Of a stretch of 64,000 nucleotides of DNA, positions 39,540-51,390 are shown piece by piece. Both the position numbers and the translations under genes were made by a program. The DNA comes from Stictocephala bisonia (taxonomy: Eukaryota > Arthropoda > Insecta > Hemiptera > Membracidae). The notes beneath the pieces are model-generated. The model worked only from the letters and a program-made list of their open reading frames with translations. It did no database searches and was not told the DNA's origin. The stretch's first letter is position 1; each line of letters begins with the position of its first letter. The DNA lies in assembly GCA_035578905.1 (NCBI GenBank), contig JAQJVL010000571.1, forward strand, positions 62,001 through 126,000, in the 5' to 3' direction.

Positions 39540-40860
39540 TTTATAGTTTACAACTTATTTTATTCATACTTAAATGAGAGGAACTACTCCAAAAAGTCAC
39601 GATTTCTGAAAAATTCAACTAGACCAACTTTTTGTAAGGGAAGGATAGAATATACCAGAAAAACGAATATAACACTTTTTGTATACAATTTTGTTGTAAA
39701 TATGAATAGTTCATTTGGTAATATGTAAACTAAATGTTACATCTAAAACCACAAATGTGCAAGCAGGCAATCATTTTCTCGTCAGCCATTTTGAAATTTT
39801 GCTAGGTTATGAAAGGGCACAATAAAATTCTACAGCAGTTTTGTTAACAGAACATTGAAGGTAAATACAGTTTAAGGTTTTAATTTTCTAGCATATTTTA
39901 ATCATGTTTATATGGGAGGAACTATTCCAAAAAAAACACATGTTTTCGACAAAACTTATATTTTCGAATTTTTATAGGAAACTGTAGTATATAATACTAA
40001 AATATATATAAGATTATTTTTACACAGAATATAATTTTAAATTTGAATAGTGCATTAGATTTTATCGAAACTAAATAATACAGTTTCAGTAAAACAAAAA
40101 CTCAACTGTTCAAACAGATCAGTGTTTTCTCATTAGCTATTTTGATTTTTATTCTAGATAACGAAAAGTGCAAATTCTAATGTTATAATATTTTTCATAA
40201 CATAAAAGAGAAGGTAAATAGTCTGTAAATTTTTAAGATCCTAACTTCTTTAAACCATGCTTAAATGGAAGGATTTAAAAGTAATTGACTACCAAATTTT
40301 TGTGAAGAAACTTTGGTATATACAACGAAAAATGTATATGGCAATTTTAGTTCGCTATTATTTAATACTTAATATTGATATGTCATTAAATGTCATTCAA
40401 ACAAAATATTATAGCTCAGTAAAACAAAAATGCCAACTCTGCAAACAGGTAACGTTTTAACTTCAGCTATTTTGAATTTTGTCTTGAATTAACAAAAGTG
40501 AAAAACTAATTTTATAGCAGTTTTGATAAAAAAGTAATAAAACTTAACTGGGTAAGTTTTTTAATGCTTACATTATCATAGTAAGGCAATAAAAGACGAA
40601 AACAAAAATAACATTTTTCGTACAAAAATGAGAATTTAACAATATTTTGCGTAATTATTATCAAAGATACAAAAATGTTTTCTAACCAAAATTGTGGACA
40701 TTATAATTAAAAATCTGGATTATATTGTCAGATTTGCTATACAATGGCTTTCCCACAATTAAGCTGTAAATAAACCTCTGCACAAAATTCAAAGTTCCCC
40801 TTCGCCATTTTGATTTTTTGGTAGTTTAGAAATTAAAAATATGTAGTTTCTGAAATGTTC
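39540..40860. repeat. Degenerate ~340-bp tandem repeat (about 4 units)
   Basis: Markers recur in order. The first is aaatgagaggaactactcca (39,573), then atatgggaggaactattcca (39,909), then aaatggaaggatttaaaag (40,263). The second is cagccattttgaaattttg (39,784), then agctattttgatttttatt (40,135), agctattttgaattttgtc (40,463) and cgccattttgattttttgg (40,804). Spacings are 330-350 bp. Units are highly diverged, so this is an old array, unlike the near-uniform arrays elsewhere in the window. Confidence 0.7.
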
Positions 40861-43126
40861 CCATCGGTTGCTTGGTAAAAGTTACACATGTGCCAGCATT
40901 CAAGTCTTCAGTTTATCTAGAAGTGGTTTAGAACGGTAATCAGTCAGTTACACATGCACTATATAAATATTAGAAGACTCAAGACTTCCACCATCTGATA
41001 AATCTACATTGTTCGTTGAGGTACAACATTCTTAGTAATATATTAAAATATAAAAGCAATAATAATGTACCCGGTTCGAAACCAATCCGCCAACAAAACC
41101 AAACCAAATAGTTTTTAAAAAACCAAATTGTTGCATCAATCTACTTCCTCAAGTCAGTATAATAATATCAAAAGTTAAGAGAATATTGTGTCAAATGATT
41201 TTAATAATTTTCAAGATACAAACAGTTATTTAATTTCATTCTCAAAAATAGTGATAGATATGTATTGAAATGTGGCAGAATTAATACGGAACGCTATTTA
41301 CTAACCAATAAACTACGATTCCTCCAATGTGAACATAATAGTTGATAATGAGTTTAGTACACACAATTATTCTCTGATTTGGAATCAATGCCACAGTTAC
41401 GAAGAAATTAACGTGAAATAAATTACTGGATAGTATTTATAAGTATGAACCCAATGAATAACTTAACTTAATCATGATGATTTTCTTATTCCAGAAAAAT
41501 GAATGTTTTTACTGTGTAGTTATTTTTATGTAATGTACAAAATGACCGAGTCTATTATAAATAGCATTCATAGTAAAACTAATTTTAATTGTGGAATTTT
41601 ATTGTGATACTTATTTACTGTGACAACCTTTTTGGATACATAAGAAATATCAGTTAGTTTAAGTTCAGTATAAAATATACATGGATAAACACATTTTACC
41701 CACTTTTAATAAATACAAATTATAAGAGTTAACTCGTTACTCCTATGTTACTCTGAGTAACACACCACTATTTAGCAGAACAAGGAGGAACTAAAAGTAG
41801 GATACTCCAAAGTAGTTAATTGCAGGAGTAAAACTTGGTGCAACAGCCATTTAATAGAAAAACAACTGTACTGGTACTGTACCTTTTACTGGTTCAATGT
41901 AAGGAGAACTTTTCTTCAGTTTTTAGCTGAGTGGTGTTTTTATAATGATAAACTTTTTAATGCTTTTGACCTCATCAAATGTGGCAGCAACCTCTTTTTA
42001 ATAATACATTAAATCTTCTTCATAAAGACATTTTTATGTAGGAAACAAACTTTATATTTACAATAATGATTGACAAATATGTATTATATGAGTTTTGTAG
42101 TTTTAAAATTGTTAGAGCTAAAATTATGAATGCCTTATTAGAAGCAAAGGTTACGTAATTATGTGTAATTAATATTTAAATATATTTGTTTACAGTAGAA
42201 CACTTTTGTTGAACAATAAGGTTTACTGTTTATTATAAAAATTAAATATTACTATCATTAATTATAAAATATTATCATCCAAAAGTATTCTTTATTCTCG
42301 ACTATCTTCACCACTAGTACTAGTAAATTGGAATGGAGGATCAACGCTAGCGTACATGTACAGTTGAGTGGGTGGGTGGCTGCAGTAAACACTTATTAAA
42401 TATCAGTAAACGTACAATGGCATTGACTCACTTACCCACCCAAAAATTCATGGAGCTTTAAACTGGTGTACATTATATAACACTTCCCTGTTAAGATTTC
42501 GTTTGAACTTTACCGTATTTCATAGATAAAACTAATTAATAAAGTTTTATCTTTTCAATACATCCTACCTATCTAAAATGTAGCACTCAGAATCATTCAT
42601 ACTACATCAGTATTAATTATCATTACATATGGTTGAGCTCCAACCATAGTTTAGACATTCAAGACTTAATTCATCTTTTCCTATATGATACATATATTTT
42701 TAACAAGCTCACTTCATTAATAATATATAGGATTTCTTACAAATCTGTGCCAGATTGTATATCGTATGGACTGCTTGATGAAATTTCATCTATATAAAAC
42801 ACACAGTGATAGTGTGTTTTATGTCACAGTAAAATGTGACATAAAATTGTTCACTCCTAAATCTACCCCAAGGGGTATTGTAATAATATTGTAAACCTCT
42901 GCCGGATACATAGGACACCAGTTCAAATCTCATAACGTTTAAACATAAACATGTACTATTAATGCATCATTTATTGGTAGTAAAAGTTGTGTCAGATAGC
43001 ATATTATTTTAAAGGCCTTTTAATGTTTTAAAACTTTATATTCACACTTGGCTTACATCTCCTAAAGTTAGATGTAAATAGAACCAACAAAGTCACAGTT
43101 TAATTCATGTTTGAACTATACTATAA
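40861..43126. other. AT-rich spacer, no gene seen
   Basis: A G-rich minisatellite relic occurs at about 42,348-42,376 (gcgtacatgtacagttgagt then gggtgggtgg), with an inverted cttacccacccaaaa at 42,431. An inverted pair, atgtgacataaaat and attttatgtcacagt-like, sits near 42,800-42,850. No coding frame. Confidence 0.5.
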
Positions 43127-43256
43127 ATAACTAGAATCTACAGTTTCCGGTGACAACCGCGTCAAGGTACTATCTACAATATTTACAAAATAATATTGTA
43201 ATATTGTAGATAGTATCTTGACGCGGTTGTCACCGGAAACTGTAGATTCTAGTTAT
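43127..43256. repeat. Near-perfect hairpin, 57-bp arms
   Basis: Left arm 43,127-43,183 and right arm 43,200-43,256 are reverse complements with a single mismatch (aaggtac against aagatac), separated by a 16-base loop. The arms contain a GC-richer core (tttccggtgacaaccgcgtc) unlike the flanks. The near-perfect pairing implies a very recent origin or selection on structure. Foldback insertion, template-switch duplication, or a hairpin-RNA precursor are all possible. Confidence 0.9.
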
Positions 43257-43960
43257 GACACCGGCCGCTTAAGCCTAAGTTCTAAGATATAGTATAAATG
43301 TTTTAATATTGTTTCTATGGTAATAATATGGTAATATTATACATATTTTATTAACACGTTATAATTAAACTAATTTTCGTAAAGTAACCAATTAAACTAT
43401 TTTTAAATTATTATACAACTGGGGAATTTTACATGTCAAACAAATTTATTCACTATATTTGATACTGTGATATTTTCTCAAAGTTTAAGATGTAGACTAA
43501 CTAGATAGAGCGTAAAATATATTGGGTGGTCACAGATACGTGAAGCCTAATTTATGGTTTATAGTATTGGGTTACTATCTGACGATGTCATAACTTGTAG
43601 TGCACTATAATTCCGACTAATTATTAAACACTTGGAAATCTTGAAAATATTTGTCCTAAATCAATACTACAATACTAATATTTATTCCTTTATGAATACA
43701 ATTAATTTTACGTTTATCGTCTTAAATTGAGGGAATAATATAGTTAAAATAAGACAATGAAAATATATTGGAGTAAAAATTACTGTTGCCTTTACTAATT
43801 TAAAAATGTACCAATACTATAAATTAGTATAAAACGTTTCGAAAGGCCTTATTTTAACTCAATGCATATTTTAACATCTTAAAAAGATGTATACATTTAT
43901 TCTAATCTTCATATAAAAAACTTCCTGGTACTGAGATTATAAATAAGAAAGGTCTCGTAA
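43257..43960. other. AT-rich spacer, no gene seen
   Basis: Opens with a short GC-rich patch (gacaccggccgcttaagcc) directly after the hairpin, then plain AT-rich sequence. Confidence 0.5.
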
Positions 43961-43972
43961 ACAGAAAACATA

Positions 43973-44075
43973 TAGGGCAGAGCACTGCTTCAGACACTTC
44001 AAATAAATGGAGTGGCACTTCCAGAGAGTCCACAATGAAAAATAGCTCTTTGCTTTCAGACATTAGTAGATGTTT
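43973..44075 (+). repeat. Dispersed repeat (family C), copy 2
   Basis: Matches 33,665-33,770 in order, with aaataaatggagtgg as the strongest shared block. No frame is conserved between the copies. Confidence 0.6.
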
Positions 44076-44490
44076 TTATTACAGATAGTAAGTTTGTACA
44101 GAAAGTATGTCAAATGATATATAATTAAATTATAACAGTTGAATGAATACATCATAACATATGTTATAGTACAGATGGAAGAGGTTTACTTAAACAGTAT
44201 AACCTCCAAATTACCATTTCAATAGTATATAATATAATACAACACTGCAATATTATATGAAAAAAGTTCTGTCCTTTATTCACAAACGTAATAACTCTTG
44301 TATCATAGTTATTTTTAGAATTTTTTATTTGGTTGTTTGTAGATGTAAATTGTAAATTTAGCAACCTTTTTAGCTAAACATTTGCACTTAATATGGTTAA
44401 CAACACTACATTATTTTAAAACATTTACGAGCAGATAAATGTGAGAATCGCCAATTGTTATTTTTCACGATGTACACTTAAGAAAAAAAA

Positions 44491-45996
44491 ATAGTTGTAT
44501 AACCTTAAGTAATACTATTATTACAAGGATCATTTATAATGCTCTAAGTTCTCTTATTACAACATGTAGTAGTATAACCTTAAGTAATACTATTGTTACA
44601 ATTATCATTTATAATGCTCTAAGTTCTCTTATTACAACATGTAGTTGTATAACCTTAAGTAATACTAATGTTACAAGGATCATTTATAATGCTCTAAGTT
44701 CTCTTATTACAACAATATGTAGTTGTATAACCTTCAGTAATACTATTGTTACAATGATCATTTATAATGCTCTAAGTTCTCTTATTACAACATCTAGTTG
44801 TATAACCTTAAGTTATACTATTGTTACAAAGATCATTTATAATGCTCTAAGTTCTCTTATTACAACATCTAGTTGTATAACCTTAAGTAATACTATTGTT
44901 AAAAAGATCATTTATAATGCTCTAAGTTCTCTTATTACAACAATATGTAGTTGTATAACCTTCAGTAATACTATTGTTACAATGATCATTTATAATGCTC
45001 TAAGTTCTCTTATTACAACATCTAGTTGTATAACCTTAAGTAATACTATTGTTAAAAAGATCATTTATAATGCTCTAAGTTCTCTTATTACAACATCTAG
45101 TTGTATAACCTTAAGTTATACTATTGTTACAAAGATCATTTATAATGCTCTAAGTTCTCTTATTACAACATTTAGTTGTATAACCTTAAGTAATACTATT
45201 GTTACAATGATCATTTATAATGCTCTAAGTTCTCTTATTACAACATTTAGTTGTATAACCTTAAGTAATACTATTGTTACAATGATCATTTATAATGCTC
45301 TAAGTTATCTTATTACAACATTTAGTTGTATAACCTTAAGTAATACTATTGTTTCTAGGATCATTTATAATGCTCTAAGTTCTCTTATTACAACAATATG
45401 TAGTTGTATAACCTTAACTAATACTATTGTTTCTAGGATCATTTATAATGCTCTAAGTTCTCTTATTACAACATTTAGTTGTATAACTTTACGTAATACT
45501 ATTGATACAAAGATCATTTATAATGCTCTAAGTTCTCTTATTACAACATTTAGTTGTATAACCTTAAGTAATACTATTGTTTCTAGGATCATTTATAATG
45601 CTCTAAGTTCTCTTATTACAACATTTAGTTGTATAACCTTAACTAATACTATTGTTTCTAGGATCATTTATAATGCTCTAAGTTCTCTTATTACAACATT
45701 TAGTTGTATAACTTTACGTAATACTATTGATACAGGGATCATTTATAATGCTCTAAGTTCTCTTATTACAACATTTAGTTGTATAACCTTAAGTAATACT
45801 ATTGTTTCTAGGATCATTTATAATGCTCTAAGTTCTCTTATTACAACATTTAGTTGTATAACCTTAACTAATACTATTGTTTCTAGGATCATTTATAATG
45901 CTCTAAGTTCTCTTATTACAACATTTAGTTGTATAACTTTACGTAATACTATTGATACAGGGATCATTTATATTGCTCTAAGTTCTCTTATTACAG
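44491..45996. repeat. 75-bp tandem array (about 20 units) with 225-bp higher-order pattern
   Basis: The unit is atcatttataatgctctaag, ttctcttattacaacattta, gttgtataaccttaagtaat, actattgttacaatg; 78-bp units carry an extra ata in acaacaatatgtag. From about 45,350, three unit types alternate in fixed order, marked accttaagt/tttctagg, accttaact/tttctagg and actttacgt/gatacagg, giving a 225-bp period repeated about three times. Since 75 is divisible by three and one frame lacks stops, an open frame of 423 codons spans 44,754-46,025. Its 25-residue repeat (IIYNALSSLITT...) ends just past the array. I treat it as an artefact. Confidence 0.96.
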
Positions 45997-46229
45997 CGTA
46001 TAATTTATTCGGAATTTTAAATTAGTTACATTTTTATTTAGTTACAGCTACCATTTTTATGAATAAACTGTTGGAATATAAAAAATAATAACTGTACATG
46101 CATCATACTGTCAATTATTAACTGAAAGATTCTCATTAAGTATGTCACAAATATTACAAAGCATTTTGAAATGGTAATGTTTATAGATTTGAAATTTTGA
46201 TTGCACACGCAACCCTGTATTTAGATATG

Positions 46230-48450
46230 TCTGCTCTTTTGAGGCACACGTCTTATTAGTTCTCGATGTAGGTAACATTTGTACCGGGTCTTGGACCGGT
46301 ACAGTTTCGTTTTTTTCGTCGTTGTCTACCGGGCTGCCTGAGATTCGCTTTTGCCCTGCGTTTCGCGTAGTTGGTAGCCGTTGGCTCAGTTCCGTTTCGT
46401 TCCGGTTTCCAGCAGCTTCGGTCAGGTTGGCCGTCTTCTAGATTGTTCGAGTAGTTCTAGTTTCTCTGGAGCCTTCGTCTGGCAGGTTGGCCGTCATTTT
46501 GTCTTTGGCTCTGCCTGCTGAGATTACTATGTTAGGCTAAGGTTCCCAAAACGTAAGTGTTCTTTTGTAATTTCTAATATTTAATCACCCTTTTGGTGAA
46601 AAAACTTTTGTTTCATTGAAAATATTAAACGGGCTTACTGGTGTTTTCAGGGTTTTGTCTAATTTATATTCTTTGTCTAGATGTTTAACCTAGGTTCGAG
46701 CCATGTGCTCATTGTTACCTTTTGACTTTAATTGCTTTATTATATCTGGGTTTATATTTAATAGTAGTTCTGTATAATGTTTATTGAACCTTTTTTAGTT
46801 GGAGTTACCGTTTTACCATATTTTTTGTTCTTTGCCAATAACCTAGCCTAGCTGTACACTTTGATTTTCATGTTATAACCTATTGCTCATGTATCCATAG
46901 CCTAGTATTCAGTTTGTCATTTTTTTTGTTCCATATACGTAATTAATTCTTTTAAAATTTGTTAATTTGTAATTTGTCTTAAATCTGAGTTTCCAACGTA
47001 ATTAGTCATAGCCTAAAAATTTATCTTTTATTTTCTAGGGTGCTCCAATCCTGTACAATTTTGTCTGTTCCTGTTTTGTTTTGCCATGTCATGTATTAGG
47101 GGTTATGTATAATATTTTGGGGGTTGGCTGTACTGCTTTTAATGTGCTGTGGTCTGGTTGCAGTCCAGGGTCCTCGAGTAGGACGCTTCTACCGTCTGCC
47201 TGCCGTCCGGGGATTGTCTACCATCTGCACTGCTAGCCTGGCCTGAGGACCATGTTGGAGTCTGGAGTCGCCAGCTACCCGCTCTACATCTGTGGTGGTA
47301 GAAGTATTCTGTCCTCAGTTCAGTGCGTTCTATGTAGTTTCCCGGCGGCTGAGCTGGGGGTTTTGATAGTGAAGCATAAAAGAAAAAACAAAAGTGAAAA
47401 ATAAAAAAAAGAGAAAAAAAAAATGTTTGTGGAACTATGGATTATTAGGCCTAGGCCTAGGAACTGGCCATGAACTTGAACAGTGATTTTGAAACAGCCA
47501 TGGGGGACCTTGCTATATAGATATATACATTGAAAATTTAAGAAAATAGAAAACTCATGTTAATATTTGTGGTTATTTATTTTAGTTAGTTTATTTGTTA
47601 TGGTTAATCTTTACGTAGTTTATTTTTGTTATATTTTTAAATTTTTATATTGGTTAGGCCCTATGGTTAAAACGTTGTTGGCATAATTGGAATCAGTATT
47701 TATTTTAGATGCTTAAATTTTTTATATACTGTTTAAATTAAGGAATTGTCCAAATTATGGTTTAGGCCTAGTGCGTTAGTTAGGGTTAGTTTCATTTCTT
47801 CGTGTAGTGTATTATTGATGTCAGGGGATAATAGAACGGTACCGTGTTATATATTTTTTTAAATTGTTTAATTTTTAAATTCTTCACCAAAAGGGGATTA
47901 TTGTGCTTTTAGTTTACTTTAATTCGGAGCTGCCCAGGGATTCCGGCTTACTCCCTGGCCCGGTGGAATCAAGGGATAAGTGGGCTAAATTGCCGGGTTA
48001 AAGTGTTGTGATCCAAAAGTTTTCTAAATTTTCACTTTTATTTGGGGCTTAATATTTTTCTTACGTTTTGGGGTGTCTCAGGCTAAACTGCAGATAGGCC
48101 ATACACCCTGTAGTTGTTTAATTGTTAAATTTGGTATTTGTAGAGTTTGTGGTATTTATAGCGTTTGTTATTATTGTGTAGTATCTTGGTAATTTTTAGT
48201 GTTTGTTATTATTTATTTAAGTGAGAATTTATATTGTGGCCTTCTGCCTATTTTATTTTGTGGCCTTCTGCCTTTTTTGTTGTGGCCTTCTGACTGCCAG
48301 TTTGTTTTCTTAATAATAAAAAGTAGTTTTGCTCAGCTGCCGAGTATTATTTTGACCCTCCAACTGCCACCCGTGATCCCATCGCTCGCCTTGTTTTGAG
48401 CCATCCCCCAGTTGGCACGCTTTCCAGCTTTGGTGGGGGGGGATGGGTCT
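46230..48450 (+). other. GC/CpG-rich, T+G-skewed island of unknown nature
   Basis: This 2.2-kb segment stands out from the AT-rich flanks. CpG is dense at 46,278-46,500 (gcgtttcgcgtagttgg, ttccgtttcgttccgg). A second GC-rich block lies at 47,150-47,360 and a third at 47,930-48,000. The plus strand is rich in T and G and poor in A. Short direct repeats include caggttggccgtc at 46,424 and 46,483, and gtggccttctg three times at 48,235-48,290. A donor-like acgtaagt lies at 46,552 and an AATAAA-like signal at about 48,312. There is no long frame. It could be a 5' exon/promoter of a gene extending right, or a long LTR remnant; I cannot choose. Confidence 0.5.
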
Positions 48451-49895
48451 CACATTTAACTAGTTAATTAACAACAGACTCAATAATCGAATTATCTTAT
48501 TTTAGAACACTGAACATTGTGACAGCTCAGAGATACATTATATAACAAAACCTTTTCATGCAAAGATAAGTTTTATCTTGTAAGAAGAATTTTTGTGGTT
48601 TATTCTGTGATTATTATAAACTATCAATAATCAACAACTGCAATTGACGGTGGTTTTACAATTTTTTAAGAGAAAAAATGTAAAATAGAAACAATTTCCA
48701 GGACGTAATTTTACCAGTATTATCGTTCATATTAGGTGTTGTTCAATTACATTCTTTGTATCCTCATAATATGTTTCAACAATTAAATAGAATTTTTCCT
48801 ACCCTAATTTATGTTAATATACCAGGAACATAAATTGTAAGTATACTTAATTTATTGTTATACTCTTATTTAATATAAATAGTAAACAATGTAAAATTAA
48901 GAAATTGAATCAACTTCAAATTTTGCTTCAAATTCTAACACGATTCACTAAACTAAATCGTAGTTTAATATTAGTTATTAGATATTTAACAAGCTGTGAG
49001 TACTTTATTTTGCATTCTAATCTATATTCTTACATTCTTATTATCTACATATTACACCATTCAAGTAAATTGAACATATATTGATGAATTAAAATATCAT
49101 CATCGTGTGTAACTTTGACTTGTTACCAAGATATTGAAAACTATGATCATTTATTTATAAATAGTTGGCTTTAAAAATTTAGATAGTATTATATTATTAA
49201 ATCACATCTCTATAAAACCACTATGTCCCTAATTCACTTTTGTATGATCCCACTAAATTTAGGTAGTCTGTATTAACATTGGAGATTGTTCCGTTTCCAG
49301 GATTAAAACTTTTAAACATTGCCAAATTTTAAATTTTATTTTCTTAACGTTGTTATTAGTGCAAACTCTATTAATTTTGAAAGTTATACATTTATAAATT
49401 GTATGGATTTTGAGTTGAAAATTCATCACTTTGTACTGACTTCCAGAAAAGCTCGTATTAAAGAAGAACCTTTAGTCACATGGAGTATGTTAAATTAAAT
49501 GTTAAATAAACATCTCAATTTAAAATGTTAGTATTAATGTATAGTAAAAAATGTACTTCATTTATATACAAAATTTTTTCTCTTGTGCCTATACAAGCAC
49601 ACCTTTTTAAAGGGAAAAGTTATTTTTTTAACTTTAACATACTATCAGACAAACCATAAACTCTTATATTTTACTTTTCTTAAATCCAAAATACGAACGA
49701 TACTTTTGTTTCCATGTAAAGATTTTGAAAGTCATGTCAAACTAAATGATACGTAAACCTTTTGTATAAAAACCGTCACTCTCTAATAGAAATGACATTA
49801 ATATCGAGAACATTTTTCATTTCAAGTTAAATGAATCTGTAATGGAGACATAGTTATTGGCTAGTATTTAATTATATGATTCATTATTATTTTCC
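48451..49895. other. AT-rich spacer, no gene seen
   Basis: Returns abruptly to AT-rich sequence after the ggtggggggggatggg block. No recognised structure. Confidence 0.5.
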
Positions 49896-51390
49896 GTATA
49901 TTGGTAGAAAGGTTTCCAAAAATGAGTGGAAATAGATTTTTAAGAGAAATAAGGGCCAAATGAGGGTCAATAAAAGACATTGAGTAAAGTTGTTAACGAA
50001 ATAATCACCCTTTTCCTGATAACACAACAAGAATCTTTGCTGATGTACGGTGTTTATATATCCACGGCCTGGATGGATTGACGGCGGAAGTCTGATGGTA
50101 AGCCATCAGTTACTCGCCCAACGTAAACAGTTTAGGCAATGACAAGTTTAGTTGGTTACAGTATATCATTGTAAAACCTTGCTCTTATGGCTATAGTTTG
50201 TTATGTGTACAATAATGAATAGTGTTCCGATCTTTCCTTTCCATATTTATGCCACTTAGTAAACAAAGACAATTATATTGTGTTGTTTGAAAGTTATTTT
50301 TTAGCATTGGATTATTCAGATTGTGTAGATAATATTTGGAGATTTCCAATGCTTTGGGTGTTTAAGAAATGTTTCCAATTTTCTTAAACATTCAAAGCAT
50401 TGGAAATCTCCAAATATTATCTACAATCAATTATATTTAAAAGAAAACTGCCTTCTTCAATAAAATATTGCATATACAAAAAGTATGATAATTATCAATT
50501 TTAATGCTACAATTGATTAAACTATTTGGTTTTCATATAGTGTTTATAGTCATCTACAACACTTTTGAGTATAATGCCTGTGTAAAAACTGCTTGTGGGT
50601 GGTTAATTTGAAAATAGGTCAATATTTCTTTTAACACAAATAATTTACTATAGTTCTTGTATACTATAAATGTAATCACTAAATACATTATTAAATTTCA
50701 TTATCCATCAGTAAAAAATGATTATTCTCATTATCAGTATATGGCATAATCTATTGTATGAATATTGGTAGAAAGGTGTCCAAAAATTGACTTGAAGTAT
50801 GCTCTATATATGCTAAAAGAAGTTAGACATATAAGTTTGTTGGTCTACAACATTATACGTTGTGATCAATAGCATTGGTGATACATATTTCTCTAACTTT
50901 AAATTAAATTGTATCCTCAATTAAGTCTTATACATTTACAGCATACAACCTTTGTAGTAATAATACCAGTATGATACTGCATGCAGGTGCATTGCACAGA
51001 ATCAATTCCCCAGGTAGTTAATAAGCTAATTGTAGTGGGAACGGCTTCATCTACAAAATCTTCATTTCCAGTTGTAATTAAATCTCCTTCACATTTCTTA
51101 TCAGTAGTTATTACAGAGTCATTATTTACCTCCTCAGTGATATTTTTATGATTATTTTTCATTTTAATAATACGACTTCCAACTTCATTTTCGTCCTCAT
51201 TATTGCAATTACCTCAGTAGATAACTTCCTGACCAATACGTCAAAGCTCAACACTTTAATGATGTGACCAACGTTTATTCTAGAAATGATTGCCCCTGTC
51301 ATCATAATGTGTAGAAGGACGCTAAACTCTTTATTACGCAGCATCTTGTAGTCGTACGATAAAGAAAACTTCACTGACACTTTGATTTGA
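49896..51390 (-). repeat. 1.5-kb dispersed repeat, copy B
   Basis: Inverted partner of 12,830-14,325. Read on the minus strand it runs from gtgaagttttctttatcgta (51,372) through cctgcatgcagtat, cccacaagcagttttta (50,582) and gttactcgcccaacg-type blocks to 49,900. A block attggtagaaaggtttccaaaa occurs both at 49,903 and at 50,764, so part of the element is itself repeated. Two frames of 81 and 90 codons (50,917-51,162; 51,159-51,431) are open here, but the first is broken in copy A and changes are not concentrated at third positions. No domain is recognised. Confidence 0.8.
50324..50425. repeat. Near-perfect hairpin inside repeat copy B, 45-bp arms
   Basis: Left arm 50,324-50,368 and right arm 50,381-50,425 are reverse complements with two mismatches (gggtg against gaatg) and a 12-base loop. 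Copy A has no counterpart at the equivalent place (about 13,880-13,950), although flanking blocks such as caatataatt and tggaaagg align. The hairpin was therefore gained in copy B after the copies separated, or lost cleanly from A. Confidence 0.85.

Noticed and set aside
44754..46025. 423-codon open frame on the plus strand as a repetitive protein gene
   Set aside because: It coincides with the 75-bp array, whose period is a multiple of three; the peptide merely repeats every 25 residues and no flanking gene structure exists.
48199..48399. 66-codon frame in the CpG-rich island as a gene
   Set aside because: It is short, low in complexity and overlaps the gtggccttctg direct repeats; no start context or domain.
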